Shown: positions 42,893-54,736 of the stretch, piece after piece
Layout: each line of letters starts with the position of its first letter
How positions within the stretch are numbered: the first letter of the stretch is position 1
DNA from: Leishmania mexicana MHOM/GT/2001/U1103
Taxonomy: Eukaryota; Euglenozoa; Kinetoplastea; Trypanosomatida; Trypanosomatidae
Assembly (NCBI RefSeq): GCF_000234665.1
Contig: NC_018326.1
Coordinates: 1-64,000 of the forward strand
Reading direction: 5' to 3'
Length of the DNA stretch: 64,000 nt
The notes under the pieces: model-generated
Told to the model about the DNA's origin: nothing
The model's database searches: none
The model's input: only the letters and a program-made list of their open reading frames with translations
Program-made: the position numbers and the translations under genes

Positions 42893-45800
42893 GAGTACTA
42901 CAGGAGTGCAAATCGAGGTGTAGGGAGGAGCGGACGTGGAGGTATGAGCACGCGCGCATACACACACGCACACACACACTGGAGAGGGCGGATAGGAGGA
43001 GGGGGTGGAGAGGAAGCCAGCGAAGGACACACAAGCAAACGAATATGGAGTGAAGTTGATCACTGGAGCGAGGAGCGCGGGAGAAACAGCGAAGGCGTGA
43101 AAGAAGGGGGATGAGGGAGGGAGTTCGTTTCAGGCGCTTGAAAGGAAAAAGAGAAACAATCCGACGGCACAGCAAGCAGGGAGAAATGTCTGCGCGGCGT
43201 GTTCAATCAGAGAGAGGCGAGGAGGCAGTGTGCGGCGCTGGACGAACTCTATCACTGGGCGTCGGAACAAGAAAGAGGAAGTAAAAGAGGAAAACAGTTT
43301 AAATCGGTGAAGTACGTCGACGCCGCAACAACACCAACAAGAACAAAGAAGAAAGACCCGAAGATGGAGGAGAGGGAGGGAGGGGGATAGTGATGGCTCG
43401 TTGGCTATTGTTTTTTCACAACTCCCCGCTGCCAGCCCAAAATGTAGAGTTAAGGTCAAAATGCGCGCTGCTGAGTTGCCTCTTTCTTTTTGTCGGGACT
43501 CATGTAACAAGTAATGGGAAAGGTGTTGCGGAGAAAGAAAGGTTGGAATGAGAGAGAGGGGGAGGACGACCAGACTGAATAGCAACAAAAAAACGAGCAC
43601 ACACACACACACCAGGGAGGTCTAGATAGCAAGAACAACTTCAGAAACTCTGATCCCCACGGCGTGACATACCTCTACGCCTCCGTCCTTCAATTACGAA
43701 TGATTGAAAGCGGAAATGACACGAAGAAGAGGGGGAGAGGCAGAGGACAGGCCAGCGCACAAGAAACGGAAAAAGGGGGACGGAGGACCTGGTGAGGGCG
43801 ATGGAGTCCTGAGTGGATGTAAGCACGACAGAAAAGTAAAAGCGAAGAAGTGTGTGTGTGGGGGGGGGGTAGGGGAGGGGAGGATGGCGAATAAGGAGGA
43901 GGGGAAGGCTGCTTGGAGGTTGTAACTCCGAATAAAAATGGCAGAGTGAAAAGATACCACCTACCTACTATATATACCACGAAACGAGTGCAGCTACAGC
44001 CCAGAAGAGGCAGGAGAGCGAGAACGAAAGTAGAGCGGGGGTATCGAACTATAAAAAAGACGAGAGAAATAATGGGACGCCCACTTGAGAGAGCACTACG
44101 AGGAGGGACGCAGCGACAAGCAGCGAGAAGAAAAGATAGGAGATACCGATAATGTGCGACCCACAAACCAACGTGGCGGCCACCACAAAACGCCGAGCAA
44201 AGAGGCGGGAGGAAAGTAAAGTGTGAAAAGAGGAAGAGGAGATGTTACTCTTTTTGCGGAGAAGTTGTATTCTTTTTTTTTTAGGTAGAGGGGTTACAGC
44301 ACGACGATTTGTCGACAGAGAGCGAGAGGTGATGAATAAATAAACAATGACAACCGGAAAGACGAAACAAGGCACAGCACAGCAACCCCCCACACTAAAG
44401 GAATCACTATAAGCAGTGAAAAAGTGGGCTGGGGATGAGGGAGGAGAAAAAGGGAACGAAAACAACAACACGGGTGAGATTCAGATATACAGACAAGCAA
44501 CCGTTCGGGCAGCAATCCCACGCGCAGAGCGCACAGCACAGCACAGCACCAAAGAAAACGAAGAGGAACCAAGCAACCAAAACCACACAACACACAGTGT
44601 AACCGAAGCAATAATCAAGAGAGACAAAAATGCGAGAGCGAGAGCGAGGGAGAACCAAATCATGTGCACGCTTACATACGAAACACTTACGCAGCCGCGC
44701 AGAGAGCAGGGAGGACGAAGCGAAAAAAAAGCACTAACGCGGTGTGCGGGAAAAAAAAGATGAGAAACGATGTTTTTGTTGACGAAGGCGTAATACAAAA
44801 GCGAGAGGGAGGGGGCGGGTGGGTGGCGGTGGTGGTGGGGAGAGAGGACGGCGAAGCAGCACTCACTCACACACGCACACGAAATAAAAGCGACGGGAGG
44901 AAGAGTGAAAAAAAAGTAAAAGCAATAAAGACAAACACACACGCAAAAAAAAACGAAAAATAAAGAAGGGGAGAGAAGACGAAGGAAAGAAACGGTTTAT
45001 AGTCTTGTCGAGAATAGAGCTCCTGAGAGAGGATGATGGCAGGGTGCGTCGCCAGGAGAAAAGACGTCGTGGAGACGAGGAAGAGGGGACGACAAAAAAA
45101 AGCCCAAGAGCAGTCATGATGTGAATGGGTGGGGAGTGGAAGGGCGACCGGTGATGGTGATGGTGGTGGTGGTGGTGCGCACACGCGTGTGAGAGTAGGA
45201 AGAAAGAAAATGTACAACAGGGAAGGAGAGAAGTGAGCACAGTGGCTAGAGAGACAGAGAGTGCCTCACACTTCGTTGTGACAGAAGTCTGCTGTCCGTC
45301 GCAGCGCGGGGGGTGGGGTGACCATCACCCTTGGAGTCCTCAAAGAACAAATCATTTGCACACGCACGTGCCGGAGAGAGGCACGTCGGCAGCGTGTACG
45401 TATGCCCGACTGAGTGGAGGGGTCGTAAGGCAGCGATAAGCTCAACATGTGTACTGTAGGTTCCCTCTTGAGATTTCGTTACGCAATATTTATGTTTCGT
45501 CTCGTCCCACGCAGCGGATGCGACGGCGATGTTCGCAGCAGCACTTCGGCGAAATTCGCGTGCGGCAAATGCCTTCTCTCTTCACCGTGGCAAGAGGGAT
45601 AATTTGGGCACGTTGACCACTAATGTGGCAGAGAGAGAGAGGCACGCTCCACCCACCTATCCACAAAGACACACCAGCATCATCACGGCATGTAGGCCGG
45701 AAAAGAGTGCTTCGGCCATCGACGCTTTAGCGGTTAGCGCTTGCATTTGGTTGCGATGAGCAAGCAAAGGGAAAGGGACGCAGAAACATCACACATGCAC

Positions 45801-46083
45801 AGAAACGAACCGGCCAACCAACGACAGGGCGGGGCGGATGCGAGAAAGAGAGGGGAGACGGCGTCAGCGCAGCTCTCTTCCGTGACCTTCCATTTGATCA
45901 CCTGCCTGCGGGTTATTTGTTACGTTTGTTAATAACGCGTCGCCACCCCCCTTCCCTGTGAAGGAGAGAGAAGAAGGTCAAAACACTCGCAGTCGGCACA
46001 GCAACCAGTGAATACATTCACACTCTCCCTTTCCCCCTCTCAAAAAAAAATGTCACTTCCCACTACTTTTTTCCTTCACGCTA
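42893..46083. other. Intergenic region, 3.2 kb
   Basis: Between the 243-residue hypothetical gene and GMP synthase. 43000-45230 has the same purine-rich, microsatellite-bearing character as the gene desert, for example a GGT/GAT trinucleotide run at about 45150-45175. A less biased island lies at about 45240-45900; its frames are short and unrecognised, so I call no gene there. Confidence 0.55.
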
Positions 46084-48054
46084 CTATTCCCATTCAGTGG
46101 TGCCGGGAGGCTTGGCGGTGAGGTCATACATAACCCGGCCAACAAACTCGAGCTTCTGTACTTCGCTGACGATTTCCTCCAGCACCGTCAGCGGCATGAA
46201 GACCGAGCCCGGAGTTGCGGGTGTACCCGTCATGAAGTCGTTCGTCAGAAATGTGCGTACCACCACGCTGTAGCCGCCGGCCTTGTCGAAGCCGACGGGA
46301 ATGAGGATGATGGGCACCTGGCTCAGCGAGCGCACGAGTTGGTGCTTCAGGAGAATGCTGTTCACCTTGTCATCGGCAACGCGAAGTTTGTCGAGCACGT
46401 CGGTCGTCAGATACGTTGGCGTGACGGAGATGGGCGACTCAGACTGCGGAGCACCGAACATGAAAACCACGCGGTTGACAGCGTGCGCCATCTTGGGAAT
46501 GGCCTTTGCCAGCTGCATCAGCGTGGCCCACTCCTCGGGCGTCGGAAACGTCTGCATGGAGAGGGCGGCAGCGTAGGCGTAGGTACGTCCGTCACCCTGC
46601 ACTCCAACGGTGCGCACCGGCAGGATGCAGGCGGACAGCGCGGCTTTCTGCGCGAGGGTGGCGACCTCGGCGAAGGATGCGTCGTCTCCCATGCACACAC
46701 GCTTCACGGTGGTTTCCGTGTCCTCAAAGCTGGCGTCGCGAAACGGGGTGCCGTCGGTGCACAGAGTGCGGATGGCGAGTCCAGGCCCTGGGAAGGGCTG
46801 ACGCTCTACGAGGTGGCGTGGAATGCCTAGGCGTGCCCCAAGTTCGCGTACCTCATCCTTGTGATAGTCACAGAGAGGCTCGATGATGCGGCCAGCTTCG
46901 CGCAGCAGTCGCACGACCGCGGTGTCGTTGTGGTGCGTCTTGATGGCATCTGCGTTGGCACTGGCGTACTTGGAGCCAGACTCGATGAGATCTGGGCGAA
47001 GGGTTCCCTGTGCGAGCAGTAGGTTTTCCACGTCCAGCTGTAGCTCCTTGATGACTCGGTCGCACACCGTCATGAACGTGTTACCAATGATGTTGCGCTT
47101 CTCCTCCGGGTCTGTGACTTCAGATAACTTGTTGGTTGTGTACGCCGCGCGACTCCCCTTTGCTGTCATCTCTGTCGAGGCCTGTGCAAAGTCTTCCTGC
47201 GCCTGGACAAGATGCACGCGCACCCCCGCGACATTCAGCGCCTCCAACACTTGCACGCTCTCGCTCAGCCGCATGAAGCCGTGGTCGATGTGGATGCACA
47301 CAACCCGCTCAGGGCCCAGGGCCTTTAGGAGCAGCACGGCGCAGACAGTGCTGTCGACACCGCCAGAAGCCAGGCAGAGGACCTTCTGATCACCGCTGGT
47401 GCGCTCGCGGATAAGCCGCAGCGCCACTGCCTCTCGGTCCTCCATTGTAAAGGAGAAGTCGCACCTGCACAGCTGCAGGAAGTTCTTGAAGATCGTCTTG
47501 CCAGACACCGTGAGCTCCACCTCGGGATGGAACTGAACGCCAAACAGCGGCAGGGACCGGTGCTGAACCGCGGCGATGATGTCAGCGGAGCTGCGTGCAA
47601 TCACCTTCAACTCCGGACCAACAGCTGTGACGGAGTCGCCGTGAGTGAGAAGCACCGTCTCGGTCGACTCCAGACCGGCAAAGATTGGCGACGACAGGTC
47701 CACCTGAATGGTATCCTGACCGTCCTCGCGCACCTTGCCGCGACAAACCTCACCGCCATACAACTCCGTCAGCATCTGCATACCGTAGCAGATGCCGAGC
47801 ACCGGCTTGCCCATGGAAAAGATCGCCCGGTCATATGCCAGCGACGTGGCGTCGTTCACAGAACTGGGGCCACCGCTAATGATGATGCCCTTCAGGTTAG
47901 CAGCGCTACGCAGCTTCTCCGCTGGGGTATCGAGAGGTAGTATGCCCGTCTCCACATGGAGCTCACGCACCTTGCGGTCAATGACCTTACCGTACTGGGA
48001 GCCCGCATCGAGAATGGCGACGTACTCACCCTGCGGAGCGCCTTGATGAGACAT
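46084..48054 (-). CDS. guaA: GMP synthase (glutamine-hydrolysing)
   Basis: A 656-residue enzyme converting XMP, ATP and glutamine to GMP in purine nucleotide synthesis, important in parasites that salvage purines. The N-terminal class I glutamine amidotransferase domain has the nucleophile C89 in GICYG and the H177/E179 pair in FHPEVE. The C-terminal ATP-pyrophosphatase domain has the P-loop SGGVDS at residues 231-236. The dimerisation domain ends in the family's characteristic RVMYDLTAKPPGTTEWE. Architecture is the eukaryotic single-chain type, with an insertion in the C-terminal part relative to bacterial GuaA (about 525 residues). No peroxisomal/glycosomal SKL-type end is present. Start ATG at 48054 opens MSHQGAPQGEYVAILDAGSQ. 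Confidence 0.97.
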   Translation of the reverse strand: MSHQGAPQGEYVAILDAGSQYGKVIDRKVRELHVETGILPLDTPAEKLRSAANLKGIIISGGPSSVNDATSLAYDRAIFSMGKPVLGICYGMQMLTELYGGEVCRGKVREDGQDTIQVDLSSPIFAGLESTETVLLTHGDSVTAVGPELKVIARSSADIIAAVQHRSLPLFGVQFHPEVELTVSGKTIFKNFLQLCRCDFSFTMEDREAVALRLIRERTSGDQKVLCLASGGVDSTVCAVLLLKALGPERVVCIHIDHGFMRLSESVQVLEALNVAGVRVHLVQAQEDFAQASTEMTAKGSRAAYTTNKLSEVTDPEEKRNIIGNTFMTVCDRVIKELQLDVENLLLAQGTLRPDLIESGSKYASANADAIKTHHNDTAVVRLLREAGRIIEPLCDYHKDEVRELGARLGIPRHLVERQPFPGPGLAIRTLCTDGTPFRDASFEDTETTVKRVCMGDDASFAEVATLAQKAALSACILPVRTVGVQGDGRTYAYAAALSMQTFPTPEEWATLMQLAKAIPKMAHAVNRVVFMFGAPQSESPISVTPTYLTTDVLDKLRVADDKVNSILLKHQLVRSLSQVPIILIPVGFDKAGGYSVVVRTFLTNDFMTGTPATPGSVFMPLTVLEEIVSEVQKLEFVGRVMYDLTAKPPGTTEWE

Positions 48055-48679
48055 TTTTTCTTTTTCTGCTCTGACGTGTGCTCAAGCACAGGCGAAGGTC
48101 CTACCGTTTGCTTAGTGGTGCGTCAGGTGATGATCTGTCAGCTTCTGGACGCATAACATCGGAGCTGTGTGTGTGTGTGTGTGTGCGTGGATGTATGTGC
48201 GGGCCCGACGCCCATGAAAGGAGGAGGAAGGGGTGGGGGGAGGTACAGAAAAAAAGAGAAGAGATGCGTTCGTGCGGATGCATTAGGGTTGGCGAAGGTC
48301 GGGTGATCGAGGTGACAGTGTGCGCACGCGCGTTCCTCGCGCCCTGATATTCAGCGCTGCCACTTGCTCGAAACAAAGCACGTGAGGCTGAGCTGGGAGG
48401 AGGGAGGGGTATGGGACACTCAACTTCACCGACTTCTGCATGAGGGCAAAGCGCTGTAGAGAACCACGAGCGTAGTGGGAAGAGCGTTTTCTTGTCATTC
48501 GGCTTGCCGTCCGCAGCACACGCAACTCCATGTGTGTTGAGTCCATGTACGCCATTCACAATATGCAGCCGCAGCGGTGGGCTGCTGCGGCTGTTGTGCA
48601 AGGGGACAGCGAACACTGCACCCGTCCATATCCATCACCAGCGCCGCCACACAAGAAAAAAATCTCTCCAGACCTCACG
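48055..48679. other. Intergenic region with GT repeat
   Basis: Spacer carrying the leader of GMP synthase. A GT dinucleotide run is at 48166-48184, and there are purine-rich stretches near 48215-48265. No gene seen. Confidence 0.6.
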
Positions 48680-48928
48680 TTACTCCTGCCGCACAAGCAC
48701 GCGCAGAAAGACGCCGTCGAACTCCATTCCTTCCATGTTCGCCGCGGCCGCTAACGCGTCGTTTTTCTCTTCAAAGGAGACGTCTGCTGTGGCGGAGCCG
48801 CTGCTGCCAGCTCCATCTTCGTCAATCGCGGTGAAAGCAGTGACTTCGCCAAAGCAAGCGCACAGCCGCAGCAGTTTTTCTGCGTTGTACGTGGCAGGAA
48901 GACTGCGAATACGAATAGATGTTACCAT
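48680..48928 (-). CDS. Minimal RRM-domain RNA-binding protein
   Basis: An 82-residue protein consisting of a single RNA recognition motif. The RNP2-like strand is SIRIRSLPA at residues 4-12, and the RNP1-like strand is [10 protein letters not shown] at about residues 45-54. The [17 protein letters not shown] helix and loop lie between them, and [19 protein letters not shown] ends the fold. RNP1 lacks the usual central aromatic pair, so RNA affinity may be low or partner-dependent. The ATG at 48928 is the first start after a strong splice acceptor (AG at complement 48974-48973); the longer frame is leader. A single-domain RRM protein of this size is common among kinetoplastid RNA regulators; target unknown. 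Confidence 0.75.
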   Translation of the reverse strand: MVTSIRIRSLPATYNAEKLLRLCACFGEVTAFTAIDEDGAGSSGSATADVSFEEKNDALAAAANMEGMEFDGVFLRVLVRQE

Positions 48929-49939
48929 AGAGACGGGAATGCTGAGAGCCCCAATGAAGATTCGCTCTATGCCTGAGGCCGAGACGCGGCAAGAACCGCC
49001 GAGGGAGTGGGGGGGGTTGGGGGACGGTACGGTGTGAGGGAAACACGGGGAGCGTCGCACCGGTGCTGCCTTTGTTTATCAGCCATTTGAAATCGCAAGA
49101 ATTCATCGCGGAGAATAGCGGGAAAGATCGGTGGACCGAGTAGAGGTGAGGCTGCCACAGAGCAGGAGAGACGTTGTGACACGTCGACTGAGTATAAAGG
49201 AAACGCGAGAGCCGCTGCTCTTTCGCGAAGTGCTGGCGAGTGCGCCATTGACGGTGAGAGGCCCCTCGGAACCCCTCATCATCCGAGATGGTCGTCGGCG
49301 GTGTCGTAAAGGCACATCTCTCGCCTCGCCAGTGGTGATGGTGATGGGACGCTAGAGGAGAGAGACACGCGTCGCAACTGCAGACTCGACACACACGGAG
49401 ATACACGCTCGTCCTTTTCTTTATTGAGTGCGTTGCGGGACGTCTGTAGGATGAGGGAAGATAAAGAGCATCTAAGAAAGTAGCAACCACCGCGACGGGT
49501 ACTGGCGTAGTCAACGCCGCTACGGAGCGACGTGTTGCGTGTGCATCTAACGAAGGAAGGTGTGTGTGTGGGGGGGGGGAGCCAGCATGACGGCACACCC
49601 AAAGTCACAACTGCTCTACGCGGAAAGAAAAGGGGGTCGGGCAGTGTACGACAGAGACGTGCAAAAAAAAAACGACAAAGGGATACGAAATCCATGTAAA
49701 TCTATGCCGAGGGAAAGACGGCGGTGTCTGCGAGAGATACGTCGGGTGGGGGGGGGGGCGGGGCGGAGAGGTGGGAAACCCTGAGGCCTCATCCACGGAC
49801 GAAGGCTGATGACAAAGGGCAACGTTGACGACAAGAAGAGTCAGTACGAGTGAGGGCGGGAGGGGGCACGTGAACGGCAGCCAGCGATCGAGAAGGGAGG
49901 ACGGAATGAAGTGGGCCGTGTGCTTCGCGCTTGCTCAAC
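48929..49939. other. Intergenic region
   Basis: A 1.0 kb spacer with G-runs on the printed strand (49570-49580, 49747-49758) and a purine-rich stretch at 49840-49910. It holds the RRM leader and the 3' UTR of the next coiled-coil gene. No gene seen. Confidence 0.55.
48973..49060 (-). promoter_or_regulatory. Splice acceptor of the RRM gene
   Basis: The complement of 49000-49060 contains C-rich runs (CCCCCAACCCCCCCCACTCCC). The AG at complement 48974-48973 is followed by the ATG at 48928. Confidence 0.5.
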
Positions 49940-50674
49940 TTAGGCAGAGACCATAGCGCGCAGCTCAGCGAGTGTCTTCAAGTTGTCTTGAATGTGAATG
50001 CTGTTTGCCTCGTGTAGCAGATCTGCCCAGGCGTCTTTTCCTTCCTCTGCTGCTGCTACCTCGTCTAGAATGTGCTTACGCGCGTTTGACCTCTCGTTCC
50101 ACTCTTTCATTGCCTGCTCAAGTGCCCACGACTTGGCCTCCGCTTCGATGGCGGCCAACGTTTCTGCGATACGGCTCTTGAGCTGCAGCACTTTGTCCTC
50201 GTGAGCCGCCTGATCTTGCGGAATGACCGCCTCGTGCTTCTTGACGGTGGTCAGCAGTCGCTCACGGGCCTCGTCACGAGAGCGCTGAAACGTGGTCAGG
50301 CGCTCCCGAGCTGCCGCATCCTTTTCTGCAGCCTCCTTTACGCGAGCATCCACGATGTGCTTGCGCTTGCTCAGTACGAGCTGATGCTCCTCGTTGCGCC
50401 GGCGACGCTCCTCGACTTTGCGGTGCAACTCCTGGGTCTCTTGCTTGATGCGCTGCAGCTCATCCTTTTTGCTAGCCACCTGCGCTTCAATAGCACTGCT
50501 CGTGTTGCGGATCGTTTCCTTCTCGAGGTCCCACTGCTGCATCATCTTGGCGTGTTCGCCTTCGAGCTCCTGTAGGGACTTTCGTACGGTCTCTAGCTCG
50601 CTTGACTTCTCCGTTAAGTTCCCCTTCAGCACGCGCCAGCGCTGAATGAGCTCCGTCACGTGCGACTTGTCCAT
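49940..50674 (-). CDS. Coiled-coil protein, 244 residues
   Basis: An almost entirely helical protein: nearly continuous heptad-like coiled coil from about residue 10 to 230, rich in K, E, R, Q and A, for example ETQELHRKVEERRRRNEEHQ around residue 80. It ends in a short leucine-rich helix. The frame opens 11 codons earlier only at TTG; the ATG at 50674 (MDKSHVTELIQRW) is the first standard start. No transmembrane segment or known domain. It could be a kinetoplastid cytoskeletal, flagellar or kinetochore component, but nothing in the sequence decides this. Confidence 0.75.
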   Translation of the reverse strand: MDKSHVTELIQRWRVLKGNLTEKSSELETVRKSLQELEGEHAKMMQQWDLEKETIRNTSSAIEAQVASKKDELQRIKQETQELHRKVEERRRRNEEHQLVLSKRKHIVDARVKEAAEKDAAARERLTTFQRSRDEARERLLTTVKKHEAVIPQDQAAHEDKVLQLKSRIAETLAAIEAEAKSWALEQAMKEWNERSNARKHILDEVAAAEEGKDAWADLLHEANSIHIQDNLKTLAELRAMVSA

Positions 50675-51779
50675 CTTCTGCACGTCTCTGTGTTCTTTCA
50701 AAGCCAAAGGTGAAGATGACGCCGGTGAGGCTCTCTGTGCGTGCTTCTATGCGTGGATGTGCCACCCACTTCGGATAGGGTGCGTGAATAGCACGTTGCT
50801 ATATCTATGAGGAGGGAGGGAGCAATGAGCCGCCGCAGAGGACGCGAGTGAAGTAGGGGAGTGGGGATGGAGGGACAGGGGAAATTCACGCGTTGCGGCA
50901 CGCCGCCGAGGAGAGCACGCGCACGCGCACGAGTGTTACGGCGGTGTGTACGTAGAATTCGCTCCTTCGCGTGCTTCGATGGGCACGTCTCAGAAGACAT
51001 CCACACAACACTGCAGGAAATGGGAACAGCTTGTGTTGTCCTCTTATAGCCGACGGAGCTCGTGTAAGTATACATGTGCCACCCCTTTTTCTCTTGCCTT
51101 CCAGTCATGCAGAGGACACGTCTACCAGCGCGTCCATGCCATCCATTCGGAGCGATGGTCCCTTAAACATTTTCCTTGTTCGAATCCTTCTTCTCACCCC
51201 CATTGACGTCTCTAGATACAGTGTTTCCGCGTAACAAGCATGCCAGCACTTTCCTTGTCTCCGTCTTTGCCCCTATGTGACGCCAAGGCAGGCAAGTAGA
51301 CATACACACGCACACGCACTTCAAGAGGGGGTGGTGGTAGGGGGTGGGCTGGGGATTTGAGGTGGCATACAAGAGAACATGCACAAAGGGAATATTTTCT
51401 CATCGGAGAAAGAGTGAGAGAGCCCTGCCAGTACAGAAGACAACACACAAACAAGGAAAAGGTAAGAACGACAGAGGGTGGGGCAGAGAGAGACGCCTTC
51501 GCACACACGTCAACCTACGCGATCCACACGCGCGCGCCAAAGCTGCGGCCAACGTAAAATCAGACACGTGGGGAGACTTACAGAGACAGACAAGCACCAT
51601 TGCACCACCTCTGTCTCTATCACCTGAAGGAGTTGAATGGGAACAGAAAAACAACAACAGCAGGGAGAAATGTTTCGCACTCGCGCCCCTCGCACGCTAC
51701 TTGCCGTACGCCGTGTGTCGCTTCCTTGGCTCTCTCTTTTGTTCCTTTCGTTTTGTTTGGTCATGTTCTTCTCTCACGC
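50675..51779. other. Intergenic region
   Basis: A 1.1 kb spacer carrying the leader of the coiled-coil gene and sequence downstream of the disrupted gene. CA-rich and purine-rich runs occur at 51300-51340 and 51400-51490. A box-B-like GTTCGAATCC at 51179 is not part of a tRNA. No gene seen. Confidence 0.55.
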
Positions 51780-53149
51780 CTAGTGGAAAGGCATCGGCAT
51801 CACGTACACAGACTGATTCGGTGCGGGCTGTCCCGCTTGCGGCGGCGAATGGGCCAGCTGCGGTACAATGTAGCACTGGTCGTTGAGGCCTTGCATCACC
51901 ATGTATGGTTGGCCCATTCCTGGCGAAGCTTGTGACTGCATCGTCGGAATCATGATCGGGTCCTGCGTGAAGTGCTGTGGCAGAGGCAGAGGCGGCCTCC
52001 GCGACGCTGCGGTGCTGCTCGGCTGCACACCCATCGTCTGCCAGGCTTTGGTAGACAGCACAAAAACGTGGCTGTGGGGGGGGGTGCTAAGGGCACTGTT
52101 GCTCGGCATCTGTATCGTCTCCTGGTGAGGAGTGTCTGTTGCGGTTGGAACTAGGGAAACGCGAAGAAATCAACGACTCAAACTTCTTTCCGGGGGCGTT
52201 GGTCTCAAGAGGAGTCTGACGGGTAGATGCGCTGGTGTGGTGCACGCTACGATGCCGGGCAGACTCGCTGTTTGTGATGGAGTTACCCATGAACCCCGCA
52301 TCCGGATCGGAGATGGAGTTCTCGGCGCGGTCGCGGGGCTTGTAGTGCACAGTGCTGCATCGTCACGGTCGGCTGCTCGTTGCGCATGGACAGGATGAAG
52401 TACTCTTGTGCCCCGCGCGTCACGAACAGCGGGCTGGTATCGTAGGTGTCGACAGGGTTCGGCATGTTCGGCAGCGCTACTTTGAACTCGACACCAGTGG
52501 GGAGAGTGGGATACGTACTGACGGAGGTCCACCGCGTGTGCAGGGGGTGGCAGAGAATGAGCTTGTCGGGCATGTAAGTGCACGCGGCCCCGTACGCGGC
52601 ACCGCCCCCCCCCTGCCGAGGATGGAATCAAGGGGGTTGGAGTCCCTCCTCACAGTGCCAAAGGCAGGAGCGGTGGTGCTGACCGCAAAGGGCTCGTTGC
52701 GCCTCTGTGCGATAATGACCTTAGACGGCGCCAAAGTGACGACGTTGGGTGCACCTGCGGCGTTGCTCGGCACCTAGTGCCGCAGCGCGTCCTCAATGTT
52801 GAGGGCGCAGTGCACCTCGCGGCACAGAGAGAGCCGTTGATGCACGTCGTGGTTTTGTTGTACTGAGAGATGAAGAGTTTGCTACGGCTCTTGTTGGGCC
52901 GAGTTGACTGTAGTCGTGCAGCTAGTCGAGGGTGCCGCGAGTGATTCTCACCTGGCCCGAGACCACAGTGAAGAGATGATTCATGTCATGGCGCAAGAAG
53001 CGAACGCAGAAGCCGCTCGGTAGCGGCGTGCTTTGGATCGCACTCTCGGTTATGACTTCCAGATCGTCGATGGAGGGGATCTGGACCGTGTCCCGCTTCT
53101 TGCAGCGGACTTTCTTGAGCCGCAAGTTGGGAGGGGAGTGGGCAGACAT
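51780..53149 (-). pseudogene. Disrupted gene (about 440 codons), multiple frameshifts and stops
   Basis: Consecutive, well-composed protein segments are spread over all three minus-strand frames. The gene opens at the ATG at 53149 (MSAHSPPNLRLKKVRCKKRD) and hits TAG at 52922-52924; the frame changes within about 52835-52920. A second TAG is at 52774-52776, followed directly by VPSNAAGAPNVVTLAPSKVI. The frame changes again at a nine-base G/C run at 52605-52613, near 52340 (no homopolymer), and at a nine-base run at 52076-52084. The C-terminal part is proline/glutamine/methionine-rich, ending in VYVMPMPFH. The homopolymer frameshifts could be sequencing errors, but the two in-frame stops and other shifts cannot all be. 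A cysteine/histidine cluster (CREVHC) and basic, Q/P-rich tail suggest an RNA-binding protein; the family is not identified. Confidence 0.7.
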
Positions 53150-54736
53150 GATGAGGCAAGAGGGGGCGGGTGTCGGTCCTAAGTAGCCCACTATGACGCG
53201 GGAGAAACACCAATCGAGCACGCAGAAAGAACAAAAGGTAAAGAAAAACACAACACAGTCCAACCCCAACCGTGCGAACTGCGAAACACACTAAGACGGC
53301 GGGGGAGGGGAACGTGGATGAGGGAGAGGAAGGAGAGTTGGGGGGGGGGGGGCTCCGCGTAAACGAAGAAACGCGATGACAACGAACTCATTTCCGGTAT
53401 CCGTGACGTCGAAATGGACGAATACAAACGGGCCAAAGTACAAGAAAAGAAGAATCTCGAGCGACCGGATGCACGACCGACAACCACTGCGTGACTGCCT
53501 GAGGGTGCTCCAATCTGCTGTTTACTTGAGTGTGACGCTCTGTGTTGTGGGTTCTTCGTTTTCGGCCCGATTTCTGAAAATCGAAGTTTAGTTCAGCGCA
53601 GCGGGTGACGACGCTATCCACAACGGTCACGCACACGAAAACAAGAAGGGGGAGAAAAACGAATACGAGAAAAAAAAGGCGGCGGAGGGGGCGGAGATCA
53701 TATCGACGCGGACATGAGACGAGTGGGTGTCTACGACGCACAAAAAAACGAGGGGCACAAATCAAAAAAAAAATGGTACAAAGTGATGGAGGGAAAAGAG
53801 GGTGAGAGTCAGGAAGAACATGGTGGCGCAGATATAGCCAGCCCCGGCACTCCCACCACCCCCAGCATGACACGTCACGAAAGGAGAACGAGCGAGTGAT
53901 GCATGGCATAGAAGCGATAGAGAGGTGTCAAAACATGGGGAGGGGGAGGGGGCGACCGGCCCGCGCGTTCAGTGTGCGTTCGCCTTGCCGTTTTGCGCGC
54001 CCTCCCCTCAAAAGCTGTGTCAACAGATTTTCTTTCCTTGTTGTTTTGAAAACCCCTTGCAGCGAGGCAAAGAGGTGCTCATCTCGGCGTGTGTAGCCAG
54101 TCGCCCACACCTGACGTGAGTGCCCCGCTTCACGCTTCCATAGATGCGCCGCTGTCGGCTCATTTCGCTGTTGCTGTTTCTTTTTTTTGTTCGTGCATTT
54201 CACATTTGTGCTGTGGCAGTGCCGAGGCACCACCACATGGATCAAGGGGCGTACAAGGAGTATGGAATACCAGAATAACAAGGCGAAGGGAGAAACGGAA
54301 CCAACAACGCAGGGGAAGAAGAGGCTGTCGAGAATCCCCGGGGTGGGGGTGGGGGTGGACTACATTAAAGACATCACAGGACGAATTTTCCGCCTACACT
54401 CGTTCTCCTTACATTCTCCAAAAAAAAAAAGAAGTGGCACCTTTCCTAACCGAGAGGCACGCATCCCTTTTCCCTCTTGTGCTGCGCTCGCGTACGTCGG
54501 TTGGCCACCCGCATGTCAGCAAACGGAACGAGAATGTCGCTGCATTATGAAGAACCCAAGCAAGGTGAAAAGGGAGGAAAGGATTGGGGGTGCGGGTGAG
54601 GTGGCGAAGGGAAAGGAGAAATCCAGGGAGGAGACGCGAAAACGTATACACAATCGGCAACGAAGATGGCGAGCAGAGTCATTGCCACCAACGGCAGCAC
54701 AAAGGCGCTGCCAGAACAGAGACGGAGTATCCCATA
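53150..54736. other. Intergenic region
   Basis: A 1.6 kb spacer. It includes a 13-base G run at 53340-53352 and purine-rich stretches at 53640-53700 and 53770-53820. It holds the leader of the disrupted gene and the 3' UTR of the UBL-BAG gene. No gene seen. Confidence 0.55.

Noticed and set aside
51170..51200. GTTCGAATCC resembling a tRNA B box
   Set aside because: No A box at the right distance and no cloverleaf can be drawn.
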